A stretch of DNA of 64,000 nt, taken from contig NW_027506873.1 of assembly GCF_052324685.1 (NCBI RefSeq), forward strand, positions 1,602,499-1,666,498, read 5' to 3'. The first letter of the stretch is position 1, and every line of letters begins with the position of its first letter. The position numbers and the translations under genes are program-made. Positions 63,343 through 64,000 of the stretch are shown here, piece after piece. This DNA is from Brachyhypopomus gauderio. Taxonomy: Eukaryota > Chordata > Actinopteri > Gymnotiformes > Hypopomidae. The notes below the pieces were generated by a model. The model was not told where the DNA came from, ran no database searches, and saw only the letters and a program-made list of their open reading frames with translations.

Positions 63343-64000
63343 TAATGCTAACAATTGCATTTCTTATGTTGAATTAAGGGATCAAATAAAAACACTTTCT
63401 AATGTAACACAAGATTACAAGTTTTAGATAAGACTTTTAGGCCAATTAAATTTTAGCTTCATTTCTCGTGAAAAACTGGCTAGGCTCTTGTATCACAGTG
63501 GTCACATGACTACCTAGGAAGGAATATATCAAATGGATAAAAATACTGGGTTTCATAAATGTAATGCAATGGCAATCACAGCTTTGGCAGCAAAAAAAGA
63601 CAACAGCTCTGAACAGCTCTAGAAATAAACACAACAGCTCTGAACAGCTAAGATTAAATACAACAGCCCTGAAAGAGGAAAATTTAGGAACTTTTATGCT
63701 TGTTTTAAAATCTGATATTACAAAAATGACAAATAAAATCCTACATGGATTAAAAATCCTAATTTAAAATAAAACCATGCTTCGAGAAAACTCTAACCCC
63801 CAAACCACCCCCCCCCCCAAATAAAACCCCAAAAATTATTCACTTCAAGTTCATGTCTTTGAGTATCTGCTGTACTTGTCTGCTGAAGTGTAGGTTGGGC
63901 TAATGTGGACTTCTCCTGATTATGTAATTATGTACTGATTTTGAGTTTCAGGGCCTGTTGACAGTATATGCTGAAAACTTCAGATCTTCATATGTGCATT

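Larger units (their letters stand above)
61795..64000. other. Intergenic DNA after the TLR pseudogene
   Basis: No gene seen. Contains (TG)n at 62800-62832, (TA)n at 63264-63340 and a short poly(C) at about 63809. A triple repeat of ACAACAGCTCTGAACAGCT is at 63600-63650. Confidence 0.55.

Overview
The window is vertebrate nuclear DNA, almost certainly from a teleost fish. The reasons are intron-split genes of vertebrate families with GT/AG junctions, many CR1/L2-type LINE copies with the usual fish 3' tails, Tc1/mariner, hAT and Harbinger-like elements, and abundant (TG)n and (TA)n tracts. All host genes read on the + strand.

Layout. (1) Positions 1536-4298 hold the last eight coding exons of a SEPT2-group septin, most like septin 5. 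The exons with the P-loop lie left of the window. (2) After a 1.46-kb gap with a GC box and a TATA-like motif, a gene encoding a multiple-C2, two-transmembrane protein of the MCTP family, most like MCTP1, runs from 5758 to 46944 in 20 exons. They sum to 2541 coding bases (846 residues). Exon 1 is separated from C2A by a 20.5-kb intron filled with transposons; the next 20 kb carry the three C2 domains and both membrane segments. (3) From 46945 to about 52000 is the 3' UTR and an intergenic stretch with a GT-rich minisatellite. (4) Positions 52034-61794 hold a wrecked Toll-like receptor gene of the TLR7/8 type. Its leucine-rich repeats are broken by frameshifts, stops and an LTR-like insertion, and its TIR domain is stranded about 6.8 kb downstream behind a pile of transposons. 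(5) From 61795 to the end I see only microsatellites and unassigned DNA.

The most unusual content is the transposon architecture. In MCTP intron 1 five elements sit inside one another (LTR-like > hAT-like > LINE > 3.07-kb foldback > Harbinger-like MITE), each level with flanking target duplications that can be read by eye. Inside the TLR pseudogene a second LINE carries several independent insertions whose removal restores its reading frame. The MCTP gene also has expanded tandem repeats set directly against splice acceptors. Before exon 14 are nine copies of a 37-bp unit that each look like a complete 3' splice site. Before exon 8 is a 300-bp TG/CG tract.

The septin and MCTP genes are not obviously one functional unit. 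Septin 5-type proteins act at the cytoskeleton and in exocytosis, and MCTP proteins act at endoplasmic reticulum and vesicle membranes, so both are linked to membrane traffic, but here they are simply head-to-tail neighbours.
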